DNA of 64,000 nt from NCBI GenBank assembly GCA_015179125.1, contig WHVA01000429.1:1-64000 (forward strand). The letters run 5' to 3'. The position numbers and the translations under genes are program-made. This DNA comes from Gautieria morchelliformis. Taxonomy: Eukaryota > Basidiomycota > Agaricomycetes > Gomphales > Gomphaceae. Positions within the stretch are counted from its first letter, which is position 1. Each line of letters opens with the position of its first letter. Below are positions 20,683 to 32,186 of the stretch, piece after piece. The notes beneath the pieces were generated by a model. It was given only the letters and a program-made list of their open reading frames with translations, did no database searches and was not told the DNA's origin.

Positions 20683-23162
20683 TCACACCGGTGCCCCACA
20701 TCCAAACGAGGTTGCAGATCCATTCGTGGCGAAGGTAGTGATAATGCCTTGAATGCTCGAAAACGCCCCGAGGCCGGCTGTGGCAAGCGCCGCGAGGAAC
20801 AAAAGAATGTTGAAAGTGTTGAGCCACCAACGCTTAGCGAAGCCTCGCTGCCAGCGTGACCAAGAGTACCAGGTATCGCGACGCAACGTCTCAACTGCAG
20901 TACCAGGAGTGTACTCGATCTGTCCCTCGATGGCGTCCTTCTGCATCGTGAATCCGACATACAAAATCGGAGGGAAAGTATAAGTGAACTGCAGAATGCA
21001 GATGGCAGCTTTCCGTATTCCATGACTTCAGATCTGTGCATGATCGCGAGTGGTTAGATGCACTTACCAACAATGCCTGCATCGGACACAGGGTCGTCAG
21101 CAACCGGAAAAAGTGTGAATTATATGGACTGACCTGAAATATTAGAGAATTGAGGGATGGCTGAACCGACGACAAACGCGAATGCCCAGTATCCAATCAC
21201 CAGGCCTATCCAAATAAATCGACCTTTCCGGCTGATGAGAGCGGGTCCATTGAAAAGATCTTGTATGATGTTGACGTAGATGACCTAAACCCCATGACAC
21301 AGTTAGTCAAAGTGAATAGCTTTTGAGTCGAAAACCGACCTTTATACCGATGTTCCCATAGAGACCTGCGGCGACGAGAGCAGAAACTAATGATATAGCA
21401 TTCGTTGCGGTCTGAAGCCCAAAGCCGGAGATTCCTGGCAAAAATACATGATATATATAAATTCCTTTGATGAAGCGGGGGCGAGGGCCCGCTTGACCTA
21501 CCTTGGTTGGCGGGGTTGATAGTGAACTGGCCCTGGAATGCATAAACGAAAACGCCGAAAAGCAAGTACACAGTAACAATAAGCAGCTGGCCACGTAAAC
21601 TCCTTATTTAGTGCTTCCTTAGACAAATAAAACAACAACAAACGAACCTGGGCGCAAACCATCCCCTTCCAGAAATCAAATGGACGCTTCATTTCCGCCA
21701 TAAACTCAATGAAGAGCATGGCACCTCTTCGGAAAACGATCAGCACACTATTTATAGTGAAGAGAAGAAAAGAGAGCTAGTTACCCGTATGCGTACACCT
21801 TCAAAGAAAGGAGGCGTATGAATTCCCTGTCCCAATGCACACGCTAACACGTACCATTTGCATTACACCTACAATCTGATTCTGGAAGGCCTGATGGATG
21901 AGTGGTTGGGTCATAACGGGTCCAGCTGAGACAGCATTTTCCTTCAGAGCTGAAGCGAAATTAGGCGCAGAGTTCGCCACGGCCCCCCTGGGAACGAGTG
22001 AGACAACGGAGAACCACGCCAAAATAAAACATTCAAATACATGGTGATGAAAATTACTAGGAGGTTCATCCAGATTGCCCAGTGTGCCAAGCCTGAGAAA
22101 AATACGTCAAGCGCCATGGAAAGAAACACAGAACCAAAATTTACCTCCGTAATTCTGGAGAGATCTAACCTGGCCGATTATCATGCCTGCTAGCATCCAT
22201 ACAAATGCAAGCACCGAAAAGCACACCTGTGCAGATATTAACGGTGTGTCTCAAATTAAATCGGATAGGAACATACGCGGCCTTTAGACATCTGAGAAAG
22301 ACCTTGGGCGTTAGCTATATATGAAAGAAATAGTTAGGCTACACGTCGTTTGAGGCACTGGAAGATAGGACGTCCCAATCACTAAAACAGCCACATTGAA
22401 AAGCAGCTGGATTGTCTGCAAGACGTTGATGCAATGGCGAGCAGTTCTTCCGAAGATTCTCTCTGTCAAGTCACTATAATTCTGGATGGGATATTCGTTG
22501 GAGTCCAACTTGAGGTACATGTGCCAGAGTTGCATTCCAGTATAGAAAGCGACCAACCCGAGGAAGAAAAACAAAAGCACGCCGGAGACAAAGCCTGGGA
22601 TATGTGTGAGCCTTACACTTATGCAACAAAGTCCTTGAGCAATTACCCAGTTGAGCAAAGGCCCAAGGCGCTGAAGTGGGTCCCAGGATACTAATAGATT
22701 ATGATAAATAAGACCGTGAGGTGGTTGAACGGAACGTACTCGGTAGTGATCAGATAGAAGATATTTAGCCACGTAGCCGTCCTGATTGCCCTTCGAGCCT
22801 GGGTTCTGTCATCCTCAGTGACAGTCACGGGTGAAGGGGTTCGGGCTTTCTCGTCGTCAGAGACGTCGGCGGTAGTCTCAACCGGCTCCTTCTTTTCCCC
22901 CTTGAAAGCAAGGAGTCCTCCGAATCTAGACGAGTTGAAATCCGAGCCAGATTTCAGTGTTTCGTCGTCTCGTTTGCGTTGGATGGCAGCATAATGAAGC
23001 AATTCCTCGAATGGGATCTTTCCTATGGGGCATGCTTAGACAGACGAGGCTATGGTGATATGAAATTGGAGACTGACGCGAAGAAGGGGCCTGGTAAACG
23101 ACGTCATCAGCAACACGGGGATCTTTGCTGTCAATCGGTAGGGAGGCAGGTTGAGCAGCCAT
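20683..23162 (-). CDS. Amino-acid transporter (Aa_trans family)
   Basis: A multi-exon gene reading leftward from MAAQPASLPIDSKDP at 23,162 (first exon 23,162-23,078, then a GTCAGT intron) to the stop at 20,683. The N-terminal cytosolic part is charged (ELLHYAAIQRKRDDE, then Ser/Thr/Glu-rich). The membrane region contains ILGPTSAPWAFAQLG, a Gly-rich segment ending FYTGMQLWHMYLKLD, and YSDLTERIFGR, which is typical of basidiomycete Aa_trans/AVT-like proteins. The C-terminal end carries RRDTWYSWSRWQRGF followed by a last membrane helix. At least nine introns of about 50 nt are evident. The substrate cannot be told from sequence. It converges on the cytosine deaminase. Confidence 0.85.
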
Positions 23163-24862
23163 AACCGCGGAAAGGACCTCTCATGGGATACGGCTCTGTG
23201 GTGAGTTTATATAGGAAGGGCTGTTATCGGAATTCCCAGCAGCAGGTACCTTGCCAGATTCATCCGAGGAACTCGGGTACTATAACTGCACCTCCTGATT
23301 TATGCATCGGGTTGCTATAAGTACTCGGCATGTTACTGCCAGAAAATTACACGCTCTCCTGCATGGGAATCCGAGTGGGAAAGGTACCAACACCTGCAGG
23401 GCAAACAGGTCATATGGTGACGTGATAAATTCAGCATAGGCTCTGGGTAGTCCCGAGGGGAAATTCCTGGAAGGTGAAAACTCTCAGAATGATTCCCCAT
23501 AAAAACATACACCCTTAATGGTCGCGGCAGTACGTCCTGATCTGTGAGTTTACGGCTCTGCTAGTGTATCGGATAAAGGAGCCTGTGAACTCGTTTATAG
23601 TTAAACGTTAAACGATGACAGTCCCCTGGGATGAACGTTATTGCAAAGATGCCATCTGGATCAGTACATTATCGCGCACCTATAATAGCATTTGTTGCAC
23701 ATGCACCAGAGACTCAATGTGGGTTTTACTGTATTTCCGCCCCGCCGGAGCTTTGGGTGTTTCCGGCGCGGTTGCCCGAGTGGAGCCCACTACCTGAAAC
23801 TCTGCTGACGCTTCACGGCCCATCGGAGCGCCTTAGGCGCAAAGCGGCCAGCCACTCTATCCCAGTTGGGAGACCCGAAAATCATCACCAATCACCACGC
23901 GATTTGAATGATAAACGACATAGCCCCACCGCCGGCTAAGCAATATCTGATCTACTGATCTAGCTGACTGACGCTGAATCCTCCAGTACTACATCACCTC
24001 TCGGCCCTCGCTTGACTCCGCCGAGCTCCCACCATGAGCATTGGCCCTCTTGTGCCTCCCCGGCCAATATTTTACCTCCCGCAGGCCACATGCACCGGAG
24101 AAACGGGGAGTTTGAGCCTGGGGGTCCAGTACCAGTAGCGGGATCCCTCCGCGCAAGAGAATAAGTTCCGGAGATGCATCCATCTTGAAAACCCCCAGCG
24201 GCCCCACTATGGGGGTCCATCTGCGGGTGCCAAAAGCCGTTCATACCTTAACAGCTTATACTACACAGCCATACACTCAAGCTGTGCGACAAGCTGGAGG
24301 TCACCTGAGCCCAGTATTGCGGGCACTTGTGCTCCAATGGCATTTAGGAGGCTTGAACCTGGCGTCCGGGTGTTCAACTTGGGTTCAGGATGTGCGCAGT
24401 CTGTGCCCGGTACAGACGCGCCCCTATTAAGTATGCTCGGCGCAAACGTCCTCATTCCAAACTGGGCACCTTCGCTCGGTCTTCCTCACCATTTTATATT
24501 TATTCTGGCCGCCCCAACAATTGTTTAATAAATAAAATCAATATATGTACACTAGAACGTCGCGATGGTTGGGAACAATGTCCTCACCTCCGCAAAGTGC
24601 GACTGCGCGTGCAAGGGGACGGTGGGGTCTCATCAGCGCCACTCACACATGATCCAAATAGAACATAAAGCCATCGCCGCTCATTGGAGGGCAGTGAGCA
24701 GAAGACCGTGCCTCATCAGCTGCGGCATAGAACCGATAGCCTCTGTTGAGATGCCCCGTGTTGCCTTGGGTAGCCTTAGCTTAGTCAAAGTGCACCATAA
24801 GCGCTTAGCGCTCTTTCCGGCGCAGTTTCCCACACGCCTTGAAATTACCTCCTCCCGCGACG
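23163..24862. other. Intergenic, no gene recognised
   Basis: A divergent upstream region between the amino-acid transporter (minus) and ARP3 (plus). Short open frames occur, but none continues across plausible introns or resembles a protein. It must hold both promoters. Confidence 0.45.
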
Positions 24863-26569
24863 ATGGCTCTACTCGCCCCGATTATTAGTGATAATGGGAC
24901 TGGCTACTCAAAGATTGGGTCGGTGCTAGTAGCCTGGTTCTGGTTCATACATTAATAGTCCTATCTCTTAGCTTCGCTGGCAACTCAGATCCATCCTTGT
25001 GAGCTTGGTCGCCATCTTCAAGCAGTCGCTCGACTCATAATGCACTGAAGTGTGTTTCCTACAGCTATAGCAACTCGAGAGGGTCCAACGTCTTCAAGTC
25101 GTGGACCACCGCTACCTTCCAAGCCAGGCCATCTCGCTTCGAAACGTGGAATAGAGGACCTCGATTTTTATATTGGAGATGAGGCCCTTGCCAATTCCAG
25201 GACTTATGGACTACACTACCCCATTCGCCATGGCATGATTGATAACTGGGATCATATGGAGCGTTACTGGGAGCAGTCCATCTTTAAATACCTCCGTGCT
25301 GAACCAGAGGATCACTACTTTCTACTGGTCAGTTGTATATCCTTTAACCCCACGAGACCTCATTCGTCGTTCTGCACTAGACCGAGCCACCCCTTAATCC
25401 TCCTGAAAACCGTGAAAACACGGCAGAGATTTTTTTCGAGTCGTTCAATATCAAAGGTCTTTACATCGCCGTACAGGCTGTACTTGCCCTTGCAGCATCG
25501 TGGACCTCAGGCAAGGTTGTCGACCGCACACTCACAGGGACCGTTATCGACTCGGGGGATGGCGTTACACATGTCATTCCTTGCGCAGAAGGTTATGTCA
25601 TTGGAAGCGCCATCAAACATATTCCTATTGCCGGACGCGATATCTCCGAGTTCGTACTCAATCTAATGCGTGAGCGTGGAGAGATGACGGTTGTGCCCCC
25701 CGAGGATCAGTTAAAAGTTGCGGCGCGAGTCAAAGAGAACTACAGTTATGTGTGCCAGGATATTGTCAAAGAGTTTCGCAAGTACGATGCGGATCCCTAT
25801 CAGTATATCCAACGGTTCGAGGGCGAGCACAGCGTCACTGGCCGGGTGAGTCGGGAGACTTCTTCCACCAAATGCGCTGGCCTTACCTCTTGCAGAAATA
25901 CGGCATCGACGTTGGTTATGAGCGCTTCTTAGCACCAGAAATATTCTTCAACCCTGAAATATACTCCTCGGACTTCCTGACGCCCCTTCCCGAAATCGTT
26001 GATGATGTTATCCAGGGTTCTCCGATCGATGTACGCAGAGGGCTATACAAGGTATGGCCTAGGTTTCGTAGCACAAGGAGACTAAAGGCACTGTTTTACA
26101 GAACATCGTTTTGTCTGGCGGATCAACCATGTTTGACCACTTCGGGCAACGGTTAAAGCGAGATTTAAAGAACCTGGTAGACAGACGTATCGCGAATAGC
26201 GAAGTCTCGAGCGGAAGTGCTATGCGGGTATGTACACCATTCGTCGCGATCGTCACAATGACTGATTGGCTGGTGTTGCGTAGTCGACAGGCGTGGACGT
26301 CAATGTCATTAGCCATAAACGCCAGCGGTAAAGTCAATAGTTTGATTCAACGGTGCTTGTTATTCACATCAGATTGTTAGATACGCCGTCTGGTCTGGCG
26401 GCTCCCTACTTGGCTCCCTTGTATGTGCTCATATCACTCCCTCATATCTAACGATGAGTTAAACATTCTTTAGCCTGACTTTTATTCCTACTGCCACACG
26501 AAAGCTGATTACGAAGAGGTGGGACCAAGTATCTGCAGGAGATATGCCATTTTCGGTAGTGTCAACTAG
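24863..26569 (+). CDS. ARP3: Actin-related protein 3 (Arp2/3 complex)
   Basis: Arp3 is one of the two actin-like subunits that form the template for branched actin nucleation at endocytic patches. Nine exons: 24,863-24,918; 24,972-24,998; 25,051-25,327; 25,381-25,845; 25,896-26,051; 26,102-26,227; 26,284-26,327; 26,381-26,420; 26,474-26,569. Total 1,287 nt, 428 residues, as in other fungi. Seen: the phosphate-binding loop [13 protein letters not shown] (Ser/Thr variant usual for Arp3), [29 protein letters not shown], the Arp3 block FSFN-like [35 protein letters not shown], and the C-terminal [16 protein letters not shown]. It starts at the first ATG, and the second exon is only 27 nt. Confidence 0.95.
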
Positions 26570-27904
26570 AACATATACGAGCTTCGCAAGACTACTTGTA
26601 GAGAGAGATTAATTACTACCAGTGTGCATCATTCAGATATTCATCGTCCAAAATTCCTGACATCTTAATTTATAAAACAATACAGAATACTTACCATCGT
26701 ATACAATTGTGGGCCTGGATCTGACCATCTATTGTGTTCCCGAGGCGGGTGAACAATCGAATGATACAGAGGCATGGTTGTATATGGTTGTCGATAGACT
26801 ACAGCGCAAGCTGTATGTCAGCGTATTTATGGCCAACGTACCATGAGGGACATATCCCACCTCCGTGTCCTCTATGGAGGACATCTTGTACCAGGAACTG
26901 AACTTCCATCGGTAAATCGTGAAAAGCTCGCCAGGTGATGTCCTGAACCGCTGGCTGGAAACGGCATCCGCTACTGTAACTCACTAGCAGCTGCGGGGGG
27001 TAATATCAGCTCGGAAGGACTTTCAATCAGATAATTTGTCGATCCAGCATAACTCGATAAGGATAACTAGGCTTGCCCGCATCATCGTCACCTTCCAGTG
27101 CTGCAGCAAAAGAGAAGTAGGTGTCGTTCTCCGCTAACAAAGCGTCCGTTACGCCTTCTCCAAGGTTGCACCCACTGCGCAGGAGAACATGAGAACATGT
27201 AGGCGGGATGTACAGCCTTCCCAAAGGATTTCCTTTTCGAGCGACACCCCAAAATAGCTATAGCACCAGGATACTTCGGCGATTCCCCTTTAGGGCTTCG
27301 ACGAGATATTTTCTCCAAGTCCTTCCATAGGAGTTGGGGTTGCATGGCGTGGGGTAAGAATTAACATAAACATGAAACATAAAACATAACACATAACACA
27401 TAACACATAAAACAAAAAAAAAACAAAAAAAAAAAACAAAAAAGGGTACTTTCACTTGAGGTTTTATCGCCTCTGCCAGGCGCACGAAGAGGACCGACTA
27501 TTCACTGTTCACCGAACCTCCCCTCTTTACACGGATTCCAGTCAAGTGTGCATACCACCTCCATGGATTTACAACCCTAGAGAGGATATGCCGTTGGTCG
27601 TGAACCACTAGAAGCTCCATTATGTAACCTATGGGTGTCCTTCTAGTCTTCTGCATACACAATACATCACATTGGGTTTTCTAATTGTAAACTACAATTC
27701 TGTAGCTGAGTGAGCTCTAGGACTTGGAACTAGTTTGGTTCTTTTTTTTCTATTTCTTTTTCTTTTTCTTTTTTGTTTTTATCCAAATTTTTGTCTTTCA
27801 GGGCATGGCTGTATATAAGATTATATAAACAGGGGTACTATCAATGTGTCATATTTGCAGTTGGGTCTGTATATCTTGGTCTCTGCATGTGTTCCTTGGA
27901 CAAA
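26570..27904. other. Intergenic, no gene recognised
   Basis: Contains a (CATAACA)n/poly-A run at about 27,365-27,445 that resembles a retroposon tail, and a T-rich stretch at about 27,730-27,790. No supported coding region. Confidence 0.4.
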
Positions 27905-28706
27905 GCCTAGGGTGTGTTGGGGGCTTGTGTTAGTGTGTTAGGATGCTCCTAGAAGGGCAACCTAGGCAGACACTCTACACTCAAGTGTCAAACAGGCAAA
28001 GGGATCCAAAGCAGATAGAGAACTATATACACGACACTGGCACACCTGGCCAAGGGAGATCCAAAGAGAAAACTCTAAGGAACCTCTTCACCAGCTAACT
28101 ACAACTATATGCTGCAGGCATGCTAGTCCAATCACTAAACCTGGTAACACAAGTGACCAAAATGGAAATGACAGAGAGCGAATGAATAAGCAAGGAACAG
28201 CATCAGAAGTGGTCAGAACAGGCAGGGATAATAGAACACAAGCCAGAGGGTACTGAGGTACAAGAGGCCCTAAGGCAGTGGGGAGCAATGCTGGGGTGAT
28301 TACCTATTCACATGAACAGCAGCTTGGCCAGCACGAGGGAAAATGTGTGCAAAGGTGAATACAAACATGTCCAAAGATGAGTAGAAGTGAAAGGAAGCAA
28401 ATGGAGTTCCCCTGACAGCTCCTCACCAAGGAAGGACCCTCTTCCTTGCCTCTATAACTTGAACCTCCAGATCTTCAGCATCCCTCCACCAGCCCAGAGT
28501 CCAATAGCTTCTAGCGAGGTTAGCCATGGTGGTCAGTGTGTTGGGATGCCCCTCACCAAGGACCCTCTTGCTTGCCTCCATGACTTGGACTTCCAGCTCT
28601 TGAGCATCCTTCCACCAGCCCAGCCTCCAATAGGTTGCAGCAAGGTTGGCCATGACACTCAGTGTGTTGGGATGCTCCTCACCAAGGTCTCTCTTCCTTG
28701 CCTCCA
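27905..28706 (-). pseudogene. Displaced, decayed TPR tail of the NLR gene
   Basis: Reading leftward from 28,706 there are two 42-residue TPR units of the same type as in the NLR at 46.4-48.7 kb (HPNTLSVMANLAATYWRLG; HPNTLTTMANLARSYWTLG), then the start of a third. The third unit carries a 4-nt length change that ends its frame. A solo LTR then splits it at a GCTCC duplication. The last words (27,908-27,949) run EHPNTLTQAPNTP and a stop, which may be the ancestral end of the gene. The first unit begins exactly at TGGAG, the target duplication of the gypsy element whose far side cuts the same TPR word at 46,283-46,287. Confidence 0.8.
27950..28417 (-). mobile_element. Solo LTR, family F2 (468 bp)
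   Basis: On the minus strand it begins TGTCAGGGGAACTCC; its other end (plus strand) reads TAGAAGGGCAACCTAGG. GCTCC flanks both sides (27,945-27,949 and 28,418-28,422). It is inserted into the displaced TPR tail. Confidence 0.85.
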
Positions 28707-29237
28707 TGTTATGACATGATCCTTCAGAGGTAGGGTGACCGAGCTCAGGGGTGAAACCTGAGGTAAGGTCCGAGGTTACAGAGCAAGGCTCAAAGAGGGA
28801 AGTCAGAGAGGGACTTGGCTTCAGCTTATGTGCTGTGCCTGCCCTATGTACAAGTCCCAACTTCTTAGGTAAACGAATAAGAGGTGAGGTTTTGGTGCAA
28901 GAGGCAAGTACCTAAAAACTAGCTAAGGATCAAAGGGAGTATGATAGTTGATATTCAGACTGAGGAATAAGAGTGTATACAGGAGGGCTTATGTACAGGT
29001 GAGATAAGGGTCAGGGGCAAGCATATACGGGGATATGGGTGAGGTAAATATAACTAAATGACATGTGATCGAATGGAACAGGTAGATCAGGGAATAAGGT
29101 TGTATGGTTATAGTCAGCTTGGGCATGAGCTCGGGGTTGGACATAGTATTACAGGGCTCAGGCACAACTATCACATGGCTCAGGGTTGGCAAAAAGGTAG
29201 TATCAGTAAGTAACTGGCCAAAGGCCAGGTTCTTACA
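28707..29237 (-). repeat. F1 LTR, 3' copy (531 bp)
   Basis: On the minus strand it begins TGTAAGAACCTGGCC and ends CATAACA. Outside it stands CTCCA and the displaced TPR tail. Inside, a purine-rich AAGAGGGAATAC abuts the LTR start, as a polypurine tract should. It provides the empty site for the 849-bp element found in the other copy. Confidence 0.85.
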
Positions 29238-29867
29238 GTATTCCCTCTTATGGCTGAGACCCTTGAGGCCGCAATATGGACAAGGTTTGCCTATACAGGG
29301 ATCTAGATCATTGGTCCAATGTTACATTACCAGGAAGGCCAAGCTTAACTCATAACCAAGGTTAGATAAAAGGAGGCTGGACAGAGGCAGCAAACCTAAA
29401 GTGCCAGATAACCATGGTCCATCCCCAGGTGCCCTTTAACTTTACCATCGACATCAACAGCATCAACAACCCCTTTGACCAGGCAGTCCTCACTCAGGCT
29501 GTGGGACCCTCAGGTGAGGTTTTGCCCAAGGTGCGATGTGAGGTGATTCTGAGGCTCAGTGACACTGAGGCCATTGATATGCGGAAACTATGGCAAGAAG
29601 GCCTCAAAAGTGACAAGGTAAGTTGGGCCTCATATTGCTTTTCATAACCTCGCTAACCCTTGGCAGTACAAACAGATGCTGTTTGCATACCACTCCAGTG
29701 ACTTGTCCTTGTTTGGGTACAACCTTGCTGATGGTGGATCTTGCAAGTGGCAACTTGCAAGGAAAGCTGAGACTACATGCATGACTTGCGAGGATTGCAA
29801 GTACACTTGCTTGCACATCAAATCCTCATCAAATCCTAGCCAAATCCTCTACTGTGATCAGCCCTAT
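29238..29867. other. Unplaced segment next to the F1 3' LTR
   Basis: Plus-strand open sequence from 29,414 (VHPQVPFNFTIDINS ... RKLWQEGLKSD) with a possible GTAAGT intron at about 29,618-29,666 and a continuation YKQMLFAYHSSDLSLFG. I do not recognise it. It is followed by a stretch rich in CAAATCC words that ends TACTGTGATCAGCCC, the same end as the block at 32,037-32,183. Confidence 0.35.
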
Positions 29868-30348
29868 ACGATCCCTTGCCTTTGTCAAGGCACAGTACTT
29901 CAATACAACTCAGCCCACCAAAAAGCTCATCAAGAAGTTTCTGGGTCTTTTTGAGATCATTGCCCAAGCTGGTACTCACTCCTTCACTCTTCAACTCCCA
30001 GATCACATGCGCTCAGTCCACCCAGTATTCCACATATCCATGCTCAAGCCAGCCTTGCCCAACACCATCCCAAACGGAGTACAGCCTCCTCCACCTCCAG
30101 TTGTTATCGATGGCAAGCCCCAGTTCGAAGTCCCAGAAATCCTCCATTCCAAAATCAATAATAGATGGAAGAGCTGCAAATTACTCTACCTCATTAGGTG
30201 GACTGGTTATGAGGGTACCGACAAAGAAACCTCATGGATCCTCACTTCCAAGCTTGATCATGCCTTGGAACTGGCCAAAGACTTTCACAAGTCTTACCCT
30301 GGCAAGCCAGGACCTTTGGCCTCTATGTTTAACCCTGATGACCCTTAG
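29868..30348 (+). mobile_element. Chromovirus integrase tail and chromodomain fragment
   Basis: Carries the integrase C-terminal GPY/F-like segment (KKFLGLFEII, then VHPVFHISMLKPA), a Pro-rich linker and a chromodomain (LLYLIRWTGYEGTDKETSW). Its orientation is opposite to the rest of the gypsy pol in this block. It either belongs to a second element or was inverted from the host element. Treated as a fossil part. Confidence 0.75.
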
Positions 30349-31612
30349 TAGTTAGATCCCAAAAATCCTCTTAATCCGAATAACAACAGTCACACAAAAT
30401 TCAATAATCCTAATAAAGAAAAATTCCATTACTCTGATCTTCAGTAGCATAGTTACTCCCTCATTCTACCTTGCTTTCCTCCTTGCTATCCATCCCCATC
30501 ATTTCCTCATTGCTACTACTTTCATCCACCAAAACCACCGACTCATATTCCCCTAAGTCCTGTGCATTCTGTTTCCGTTTCAGAAAGTTCCTCCTCCTCC
30601 TAATCCTCATAAACACCATATCCACCCTGTTCATCCTATCATTCGTCACCCTGAACTCCCCCAACAACTTTCATACCTTCTCCCCAACCTCGCCAGCCTT
30701 CTTCCAAACATCCCTCACTGCGGAAATCAGCTCCCTCATCTCCACACTGCGCTCTGACCTTTGTGTTTTCTTGTTTTTTTTTTTTTCTGTTTCTTGTTCT
30801 CCTCCACCTCACTCACCCTTCCCTGCTCACCCCTGACCTTGCTCTCCCTCACTTCCATCCTTTCTATCCTCGCCTCCAAACTTTGTTCAACCCAGTCGTC
30901 ACTAGACTCCCCTACCTCGACCTCATCATAAACCTTGACCTCTTTCCTCGGCCTCAGCTCCTCCTTGTCATCCTCACCCCACTTCCACTTCTCCTGCTCA
31001 CTTTCCTTGGCTTTTTCCTTGCTTGCCCCACCTCAGCAACATCCGTGGGCAATGCTGCAACCCACAGACCACATCCTGTGCCACACACAAGCCCCAAGGT
31101 CGATGTCACCCAGACCATAATCGACATTCACTTCAATTTGTTTAGAACACCTGACAATGCCCCGAAATCGCGATTAGCCTGTTTTGAAACTGGATTTGAG
31201 AGGATTTGAGAACGCTGGTGCCAGACATGGCAGGATGGCTCTCTTGCCGGTTTGTCAGCCAAGCTAGGTTCTGCGCTAATGTATCTCTAAAAAATACAAA
31301 GTAACATATATGAAAGCATTAATTTACCTTTAGGTATCCTCTTAAAATAACAAATAACATAGATCAAGAGAAACTCAAAATTATATAAAAATATAGAAGA
31401 GAAACACTGAAGAATAAAAAAAAAGATGGAACTATGTATTTTTTGGAGTTTTTACTGAATTGACCAGATTCAAAGGCTTGCACAGGTGTCATAAGTGGTT
31501 GGCGGCATGGCCTTGGACCAGGCCACTAGACTGTAGTGGTGGTATGGAGTCACTTTAGCGAGTACTTCAGTTTCCGGGTTACTTTCTGCAGGCACAAAGG
31601 GAGCTCCATGGG
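30349..31612. other. Repeat-derived segment with an acidic minus-strand frame
   Basis: On the minus strand, 30,461-30,667 reads as an acidic, coiled-coil-like tail (LGEFRVTNDRMNRVD ... DESSSNEEMMGMDSKEE). Lys/Glu-rich coding-like sequence lies upstream of it to about 31,130. This looks like an element-encoded protein, perhaps Gag-like, but no family is recognised. 31,200-31,612 is unassigned. Confidence 0.35.
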
Positions 31613-32014
31613 GGTGGGTTAGCGCAGGTGGAACTAACCCAAACCAAGCGCCCATTTGGGGTGAAGGAAGAGTCTCCAGTTCAAACCGCCCCCCTCCCCA
31701 TTTGTAGCAGTAATTACTACAATGGTTCACCCCACCGATAGGTGTCGATAAGTGTTAGGATTATGAGGCTCCTGGACTTCCATCTGGCATGTAAGACCTA
31801 CTGAAACTGACCAGTACTGATATGTATCTAAGGTGATTAGGCATTGTAAAAAAAACAGGAAGTATCCTATGTTGGTGCCAGCATATCTCTGGCTTACTTG
31901 GGTAACTACGATACCCTAGCATGTAAAACACTTTGATTACTCTATTCCGCGTTCCGGATAGAGACTGCAGTATAATAAACAGAATTAAAAAATAAAAATA
32001 AAAATAAAAAAGGG
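31613..32014 (+). mobile_element. tRNA-derived SINE (about 402 bp)
   Basis: The 5' part holds an RNA polymerase III A-box-like word (TAGCGCAGGTGG, about 31,620) and, about 60 nt on, a B-box-like word (AGTTCAAACC, about 31,677), as in a tRNA head. The 3' end is an A-rich tail of AAAAAT units (31,983-32,010). The flanks GAGCTCCATGGG (31,601-31,612) and GAGATTCCATGGG (32,015-32,027) look like a target duplication with slight decay. Confidence 0.65.
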
Positions 32015-32036
32015 GAGATTCCATGGGACTAGTTTA

Positions 32037-32183
32037 GGGCCCGCGATGGCGCCAGCCGAAATCCAAATCCAAATCACTCGCAAATCCCAAATCACCGCCT
32101 GGAGGTGATTTGAGGATTTGGATGGATTTGCGCTCCAAATCCATTTCTCAAATCCCCTCCAAATCCTCTACTGTGATCAGCCC
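32037..32183. mobile_element. Small element with CAAATCC subterminal repeats
   Basis: About 147 bp between GGGCCCGCGATGG and TGTGATCAGCCC with many AAATCC words inside. Its right end is identical to that of a related stretch ending at 29,867. Subterminal short repeats suggest a hAT-type MITE, but a target duplication is not clear. Confidence 0.4.
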
Positions 32184-32186
32184 TTA

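Noticed and set aside
23765-23800. tRNA-like word GGTTGCCCGAGTGG
   Set aside because: No acceptor stem, anticodon arm or B-box at the right spacing could be built around it.
24565-24888. Open frame just upstream of and overlapping the ARP3 start
   Set aside because: It is out of frame with ARP3, not protein-like, and covers the first ARP3 exon in another frame.
28707-29237. Reading the F1 LTR in plus orientation, with the plus-strand chromodomain as its downstream pol
   Set aside because: The purine-rich tract abutting the LTR and the gag-to-integrase order both place the element on the minus strand.
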